Below are positions 7,039 through 10,925 of a stretch of DNA of 10,925 nt, in pieces (within the stretch, counting starts at the first letter, position 1; each line of letters starts with the position of its first letter). Under the pieces are notes generated by a model. That model worked only from the letters and a program-made list of their open reading frames with translations, was not told the DNA's origin and ran no database searches. The stretch is from assembly GCA_034437075.1 (NCBI GenBank), contig DAOTVD010000228.1, positions 1 to 10,925 on the forward strand, written 5' to 3'. Origin of the DNA: DAOTVD01 sp034437075. Lineage in GTDB: Bacteria; Chloroflexota; Anaerolineae; Aggregatilineales; J027. The translations under genes and the position numbers were made by a program.

Positions 7039-7932
7039 ATGTTCCCCAAACATTGGACGACCTACGCGCTCTTGCTCGGCGGCATGACGATTTTTGGCAG
7101 CGGTACGCCGGTTAGCAAAATCGTGACGGATGCCTTCCCACCGTTTTTGGCCTCGGGATTGCGCATGTTGACCGCCGCGCTGTTGCTATCGGTGGCGGCT
7201 TGGCCCCAGCGCGACCGCCTGCGGAATCTCGCGCGGCACGACTTGCGCGCGCTGGCAGTCATCGCCCTGGTGGGGATGTTCGGCTTTAGCGTATTCATGT
7301 TGCTGGGGATGCAGCGCATTAGCGGCGTCATCGGCAGCATTATCATGGCCACGACCCCGGCGGTGACGGCCCTGGCCGCCGTGTTGTTCTTGGGTAATCG
7401 CTTAAGCTGGCGCAAGATCGTGGCGATTGGGCTCGCGGTGGCCGGGGTGCTGGTGCTGCAACTGTCGCGCGCCGATGGCGTTTCCTTTAGCGATACGCTT
7501 CTCATTGGCAGCGTGCTAATCTTCTTGGCGGTGTGCAGCGAGGCCACCTTTACCTTGCTGGGCGGCGTGGTCAGCGATGACCTGAATCCGGTGCTGATCT
7601 CGTTCACGACCAGTATCGCCGCGCTGGTGCTGTTCAGCCCGCTGATGCTATACGACCTCACGCGCCTGGATACGGACGCCATAACCGTGCGTAGCGTGTT
7701 GGCGTTGTTGTGGTGGGGCGCGGGCACGCTCGCGCTGGGCACGGTCATCTGGTATTCGGGCGTGCGGCGGGTGGCAGGCAGCACAGCGGCGGGCTTCATG
7801 AGTGTGATGCCCGTCAGCGCGCTGGTGTTGTCTTATATCTTGCTGGGCGAGCCGTTCGAACCCGTGCATTTGCTCGGGTTTGGGATCGTGCTGATTGGGA
7901 TTTTGCTCATCGCGAGCGACCGCCAAGCGTAA
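7039..7932 (+). CDS. EamA-family (drug/metabolite superfamily) membrane transporter
   Basis: This is an inner-membrane permease of the DMT superfamily, likely an exporter of a small metabolite such as an amino acid; the substrate cannot be read from sequence. The 297-residue length is standard. Two tandem EamA repeats of five helices each span about residues 8-141 and 153-293. The signature ends of the repeats are visible: TTPAVTALAAVLFLGN (105-120) in the first and MPVSALVLSYILLGEP (257-272, with the conserved Gly-Glu at 270-271) in the second. ATG 7039 was chosen because GGAG (7027-7030) lies eight bases upstream and the protein then begins directly with the first helix; a longer frame starting at 6862 would overlap the previous gene. 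It probably forms its own transcription unit, since 112 bases separate it from the trk operon. Confidence 0.9.
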   Translation: MFPKHWTTYALLLGGMTIFGSGTPVSKIVTDAFPPFLASGLRMLTAALLLSVAAWPQRDRLRNLARHDLRALAVIALVGMFGFSVFMLLGMQRISGVIGSIIMATTPAVTALAAVLFLGNRLSWRKIVAIGLAVAGVLVLQLSRADGVSFSDTLLIGSVLIFLAVCSEATFTLLGGVVSDDLNPVLISFTTSIAALVLFSPLMLYDLTRLDTDAITVRSVLALLWWGAGTLALGTVIWYSGVRRVAGSTAAGFMSVMPVSALVLSYILLGEPFEPVHLLGFGIVLIGILLIASDRQA

Positions 7933-8001
7933 CAATCAGGGCAAGCGCATCAAAATTTTTGGTTCACAAGGGATCAAATAAGGTCAAAATGCGTTCAATA
8001 C

Positions 8002-8117
8002 GTAGGGGTCAGGCCCGCCTGACCCGCAACAAATAAATTCTCGGGCGAGGCGCGACACGGGGCCAGCGAAGCTGGCTACAGCCGGCTACGCCGGCCCCCT
8101 TGAGTCGTCGCCCCTAC
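8002..8117. repeat. MITE/REP-like hairpin-rich intergenic element
   Basis: This is a 116-base non-coding block bounded by a short terminal inverted repeat, GTAGGGG (8002-8008) and CCCCTAC (8111-8117). Inside are a near-perfect hairpin of 9-base arms (8006-8014 with 8017-8025, GGGTCAGGC/GCCTGACCC), a GCCAGC-GAA-GCTGGC hairpin (8062-8076) and a GCCGGC-TAC-GCCGGC hairpin (8081-8095). Nested pairings GGGCGA (8043-8048) with TCGCCC (8108-8113), CGAC (8053-8056) with GTCG (8104-8107), and GGGG (8059-8062) with CCCC (8095-8098) could close a branched structure. It has no reading frame of its own. Similar palindromic elements are common between genes in Chloroflexota as far as I recall. Only one copy lies here, so mobility cannot be shown from this window. 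Confidence 0.55.
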
Positions 8118-8254
8118 AGTGATTAACCCGGTATGACCTATATCCAAAGCCCCAAAATCTCTGCCAAGCCCCATTTTGATGCAATCGCCCTGCCTAGCGG
8201 TCAGATTAAGCCTGTACGCGGGGGCATTCTGTGTCACAATATCTGCCTGAACTG

Positions 8255-8260
8255 AAGGAG
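8255..8260 (+). promoter_or_regulatory. Ribosome binding site deciding the epimerase start
   Basis: AAGGAG is a strong Shine-Dalgarno match. Two in-frame ATGs follow: 8264, only three bases away and too close, and 8270, nine bases away. The second is therefore preferred, which removes two residues from the longer reading. Confidence 0.6.
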
Positions 8261-8269
8261 TAAATGCCG

Positions 8270-9256
8270 ATGCAATGGGCCAATAGCCACACATTTTGGG
8301 AAGACAAGCGCGTGACGGTTACTGGCGGCGCAGGATTTTTAGGCCAGTTCGTTGTGCGTCAGCTACAAGACCGGGGGGCTTCGGCTGTCTTCGTACCGCG
8401 CAGCAATGACTACGACCTGCGCCAGCATACCGCCATTTTGGATTTGCTCAATGATGCCAAGCCAGATGTCATCATCCATTTGGCGGCGGTGGTGGGCGGC
8501 ATCGGCGCCAATCGGGCGCGGCCTGCCGATTTTTTCTACGAGAATATGATGATGGGCGTGCAATTGATGCACGAAGCCTGGCGCCACAATGTGCAGAAAT
8601 TCGTTACGATTGGCACCGTATGCGCCTATCCCAAATTCACGCCGACGCCCTTCCGCGAAGATGACATCTGGAACGGCTATCCAGAAGAAACCAACGCGCC
8701 TTACGGCCTCGCCAAGAAAATGTTGCTGGTGCAAGGCCAAGCCTATAAAGCGCAATATGGCTTCGATTCGATCTATCTCTTACCGACCAATCTCTACGGC
8801 CCCGGCGATAATTTCGACCTGGAAACCTCGCATGTCATCCCGGCGCTAATCCGCAAAGCGTTGGAAGCCAAAGAACGTGGTGACCGTCAACTGGTGGCCT
8901 GGGGCACGGGCGCGCCCACCCGCGAATTCCTATATGTGGCCGATGCGGCGGAGGCCATCGCCCTAGCAGCGGAGCGTTACACTGGCGTCGAGCCCATCAA
9001 CCTGGGCGCAGATACCGAAATCAGTATCAAAGACTTGCTCGAACTCATCGTGAAGCTAGTCGGCTACGATGGCGAAGTCATCTGGGATAGCACCAAGCCG
9101 GATGGCCAACCGCGCCGTAAACTCGACCACAGCAAAGCCCAAGCCGCGTTTGGGTTCACAGCCAAAACACCCTTCGAAGAAGGGTTGCGCCAGACGATTG
9201 ATTGGTACGTGGCGCATCGCAACGCCGCGCACCACGCCGAGCCGTCCGCCGATTAG
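8270..9256 (+). CDS. fcl: GDP-L-fucose synthase-like NAD(P)-dependent epimerase/reductase
   Basis: This extended short-chain dehydrogenase probably makes GDP-L-fucose from GDP-4-keto-6-deoxy-mannose (epimerisation at C3 and C5, then NADPH reduction), supplying surface polysaccharide. The 328 residues match the family length (about 320). The Rossmann motif is GGAGFLG (19-25). AAVVGGIGANRARPADF (72-88) is the typical GDP-fucose synthase segment, and YGLAK gives catalytic Y145 and K149. The usual active-site Ser-x-Cys reads T116-V-C118, so Thr replaces Ser. SHVIPALIRK (187-196) supplies H188, matching the family's catalytic His, and WGTGAPTREFLYVADAAEAI (211-230) is characteristic. No GDP-mannose dehydratase (gmd) is in the window, so a related nucleotide-sugar substrate is possible. 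The gene appears monocistronic, ending in a strong terminator. An alternative ATG at 8264 is in frame. Confidence 0.85.
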   Translation: MQWANSHTFWEDKRVTVTGGAGFLGQFVVRQLQDRGASAVFVPRSNDYDLRQHTAILDLLNDAKPDVIIHLAAVVGGIGANRARPADFFYENMMMGVQLMHEAWRHNVQKFVTIGTVCAYPKFTPTPFREDDIWNGYPEETNAPYGLAKKMLLVQGQAYKAQYGFDSIYLLPTNLYGPGDNFDLETSHVIPALIRKALEAKERGDRQLVAWGTGAPTREFLYVADAAEAIALAAERYTGVEPINLGADTEISIKDLLELIVKLVGYDGEVIWDSTKPDGQPRRKLDHSKAQAAFGFTAKTPFEEGLRQTIDWYVAHRNAAHHAEPSAD

Positions 9257-9265
9257 CTTGGGCAG

Positions 9266-9311
9266 AATAGCCCCTCCCTGAATTCGGGGATGGGGAGGGG
9301 CTATTATTTTT
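9266..9311 (+). terminator. Rho-independent terminator after the epimerase gene
   Basis: Perfect 13-base inverted repeat arms (9266-9278, AATAGCCCCTCCC, and 9293-9305) enclose a 14-base loop, followed by A and five T (9307-9311). It begins ten bases after the epimerase stop codon. The opposing minus-strand gene ends at 9323, so the hairpin lies between convergent genes. The minus-strand side lacks a good T run directly after the stem, so it should act mainly for the plus strand. Confidence 0.9.
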
Positions 9312-9322
9312 CTGGAAAAGCC

Positions 9323-10486
9323 TTAGCCCTCGCCCACATAACGAATGCGGTAAATCGTCCCCCGATGGTCATCCGATACGAGCATCGAGCCATCGGGCAT
9401 CAGTTCCAGGTCTACTGGGCGACCCCAGAAACTGCCATCTGGCTGTAACCACCCGGTCGCGAAATCTTCGTAACTCGTCGCGGTGCCGTCTTCATCCAGG
9501 CGGACGAGCGTCACCCGGTAGCCGATGCGCTCGCTACGATCCCACGAACCATGCTCAGCGATGAAAATCTGATTTTCATATTCGGCGGGGAACTGTTCGC
9601 CATCATAAAAGCGCATCCCCAGCGCGGCGACATGCGGCCCCAGGTTTTGCACAGGCGTGACGTACTGTTCGCACGCGCCTTCGAAGCCAAAGCCGGGGTC
9701 GAGCACTGTGTCGCCGTGGCAATACGGGAAACCGAAATGTAGGCCGGGCTCCGGGGCGTGGTTCAGTTCATCCGGCGGGATATTATCGCCCATGGAGTCG
9801 CGCCCGTTGTCGGTGAACCACAGTTCGCCCGTTTCGGGGTGGAAGTCGAAGCCGACGCTATTGCGCACGCCGCTGGCGTAAATCTGAAAATCGGCGCCAT
9901 CGAGCGTGATGCTGCTAATGGTGGAAAAGCGCGGGTCGTCGGGGTCGCAGACGTTGCAGGGCGCGCCAATCTGGAAGAACAGGCGCTCTTCATCCGGGCT
10001 AAGGCGCAGGTACTTCCAGCCGTGGTGGGCATCCGGCAAGCCACTATACACAACTACGGGCTCCGGCGGATTGTTCAAATTGGCCTCAATGTCATCGTAG
10101 CGCAAAATCTGCGTAATCGTGGAGACATACAGCGCGCCGTTATGAAAGACGACGCCGTTGGGCTGGTACAGCCCGCTATCAATGGTCAATACGCCATCAG
10201 CGGCACCGTTGTTGTCATCGTCCCGAATGGCATAGACATTGCCCGCCGCGCGCGAGCCCACAAAGAGCGTGCCATTGGGTGTCCATTCCAGGCTACGCGC
10301 ATTCGGGACGTTATCCGCAAAAATGGTCATCTCGAAACCCTCGGGCACGGTCACGTTCTGCGCGAGTTGCTGCAAGGCGGGGTCGGGCGCGGCGTTTTGG
10401 GGCGGCGCATCGTTGGCGGCGACGCTCAAGGCGGTCGCCAAGGCCGCGAGCGCGGCAACCACGGGCATCAATCGACGAAGGGGCAT
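9323..10486 (-). CDS. Secreted PQQ-dependent sugar dehydrogenase-like beta-propeller (COG2133 type)
   Basis: This 387-residue exported protein resembles soluble glucose / L-sorbosone dehydrogenases, which oxidise sugars with PQQ and Ca2+. A signal peptide is visible: basic MPLRR, a hydrophobic Ala-rich core (7-23), and likely cleavage near VAA-ND (about 24). The propeller spans about residues 48-385. Family hallmarks include HHGWKYLRLSPD (154-165), ASGVRNSVGFDFHP (204-217), FTDNGRDSMGDNIPPDELN (224-242), LGPHVAALGMRFY (282-294), AEHGSWDRS (310-318), GRPVDL (355-360) and a final blade IYRIRY (378-383). The CNVC pair (177, 180) plus C256 and C272 could form disulphides. PQQ use is inferred from family, not proven. 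AGGAG (10497-10501 complement) lies ten bases before the ATG. The next upstream gene on this strand ends 87 bases away. Confidence 0.85.
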   Translation of the reverse strand: MPLRRLMPVVAALAALATALSVAANDAPPQNAAPDPALQQLAQNVTVPEGFEMTIFADNVPNARSLEWTPNGTLFVGSRAAGNVYAIRDDDNNGAADGVLTIDSGLYQPNGVVFHNGALYVSTITQILRYDDIEANLNNPPEPVVVYSGLPDAHHGWKYLRLSPDEERLFFQIGAPCNVCDPDDPRFSTISSITLDGADFQIYASGVRNSVGFDFHPETGELWFTDNGRDSMGDNIPPDELNHAPEPGLHFGFPYCHGDTVLDPGFGFEGACEQYVTPVQNLGPHVAALGMRFYDGEQFPAEYENQIFIAEHGSWDRSERIGYRVTLVRLDEDGTATSYEDFATGWLQPDGSFWGRPVDLELMPDGSMLVSDDHRGTIYRIRYVGEG

Positions 10487-10496
10487 ATGGTTTCCA

Positions 10497-10501
10497 CTCC
10501 T
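10497..10501 (-). promoter_or_regulatory. Ribosome binding site of the propeller dehydrogenase gene
   Basis: The minus strand reads AGGAG ten bases before the ATG at 10486. It supports that start, which also places the signal peptide exactly at the N-terminus. No convincing -35/-10 pair was found in the 87-base gap. Confidence 0.5.
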
Positions 10502-10573
10502 GTAATCATATTCTGGTCACGAGATAATCTTAGCGGTTACGCGCAGGCTTGCCGAATGGGTTGGTTTGGTGCG

Positions 10574-10925
10574 CTAACGCTGCACGCGGTACACCGGCGA
10601 CGACCAGACCGGCGCGCTGGCGCTGCTGCCGATGGTTTCTTGCTCGCCCGTGGCCGCGTTACCGACGACCAATTGCCCGTCTGGCGTAGCATACACAAAA
10701 CGCGGACTATCCGGCGCCCAGCTAATATTTTGCAACGAATTGGCATTGATCGTGATATCGCCTGCGCCCGGCCATTGCACGATGAATTCGCTCTCGCTGA
10801 ACTGGAAAACGCGCCCATTTTGGTTGCTGGGGTTAACGAGTTGCAAGCGTTCTAGGTCATCATTCAGCGGGCCGCCGCCTTCCCCAATGAACAAGCGCCC
10901 CCCGTCGTTAAATTCGACATACAGC
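10574..10925 (-). CDS. C-terminal part of a TolB/WD40-like beta-propeller protein (5' end off right edge)
   Basis: The minus-strand frame is open from the window edge to a TAG at 10574-10576, giving about 117 residues of C-terminus; the start lies outside the window. Frame-continuous residues upstream of the nominal TTG at 10894 (LYVEFNDGGR...) show that this codon is not the true start. Repeating blade-like strands are visible, such as NISWAPDSPRFVYATPDGQLVVGNA, written here in pieces: ISWAPDSPRF (about residues 68-77) and VYATPDGQLVV (about 78-88). These match the TolB/WD40-like pattern of PD-G turns. The last blade ends in APVWSSPVYRVQR. It would lie upstream of the propeller dehydrogenase on the same strand, with an 87-base gap, and may be secreted too, but no signal peptide can be seen. 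Confidence 0.65.
   Translation of the reverse strand, partial: LYVEFNDGGRLFIGEGGGPLNDDLERLQLVNPSNQNGRVFQFSESEFIVQWPGAGDITINANSLQNISWAPDSPRFVYATPDGQLVVGNAATGEQETIGSSASAPVWSSPVYRVQR

Larger units (their letters stand above)
7933..8269. other. Intergenic region between the EamA gene and the epimerase gene
   Basis: This gap of about 335 bases holds the hairpin-rich element at 8002-8117. The 69 bases before it are AT-richer and show no clear terminator for the EamA gene. The segment 8118-8230 shows no gene or recognisable RNA. CACAAT at 8235-8240 is a possible -10 box for the epimerase gene, but no good -35 box accompanies it. AAGGAG at 8255-8260 is the epimerase ribosome site. Confidence 0.6.

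Noticed and set aside
7062..7799. A 245-codon minus-strand frame opposite the EamA transporter
   Set aside because: It has Ser/Thr/Pro/Arg-rich composition, no ribosome site or domain, and lies wholly within a confident membrane-protein gene.
8002..8117. Possible CRISPR repeat or structured RNA
   Set aside because: The palindromes differ from each other and there are no regularly spaced identical direct repeats; an intergenic MITE/REP-type element fits better.
9758..10855. A 365-codon open frame on the plus strand opposite the propeller dehydrogenase
   Set aside because: It is fully antisense to a well-supported gene with signal peptide, ribosome site and family motifs. Its composition (Val/Gly/Arg/Ala rich, no recognisable domain) is typical of a GC-rich antisense shadow.

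Overview
This window looks like chromosomal DNA from a GC-rich bacterium. I lean towards Chloroflexota (Anaerolineae-like) from the gene content, the style of the paired TrkA genes and a hairpin-rich GTAGGGG...CCCCTAC intergenic repeat. That taxonomic guess is inference only. I see no phage, transposase, CRISPR, tRNA or rRNA.

Layout, left to right. A truncated minus-strand gene start (1-47) diverges from glgA (194-1651). The 146-base gap between them holds a credible sigma70-type promoter on each strand. glgA is followed after 14 bases by a small three-helix membrane protein (1666-1977). Next comes a tandem of two metallo-beta-lactamase (MBL) fold genes overlapping by 11 bases (2155-3057 and 3047-3868). 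The first keeps the HxHxDH metal motif; the second has lost most of it. A potassium uptake operon follows with its own promoter: a short TrkA nucleotide-binding protein (3955-4392), a second TrkA with a degraded nucleotide site but an intact C-terminal domain (4386-5051), TrkH (5044-6570), and an undescribed small membrane protein overlapping trkH by four bases (6567-6926). Then come an EamA-family exporter (7039-7932), a 331-base gap containing the hairpin-rich MITE-like element (8002-8117), and a GDP-L-fucose synthase-like epimerase (8270-9256) ending in a very strong terminator. The last 1.6 kb is on the minus strand: a secreted PQQ/soluble-glucose-dehydrogenase-like beta-propeller (9323-10486) and, upstream of it, the 3' end of another probable propeller protein (10574-10925).

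The working themes are glycogen synthesis, potassium homeostasis, sugar-nucleotide and cell-surface metabolism, and exported sugar oxidation or binding. No wholly new multi-gene system is evident. The best leads are two cases of an apparently intact protein paired by overlapping reading frames with a motif-degraded homologue (the MBL pair and the TrkA pair), and the unknown membrane protein translationally coupled to trkH.
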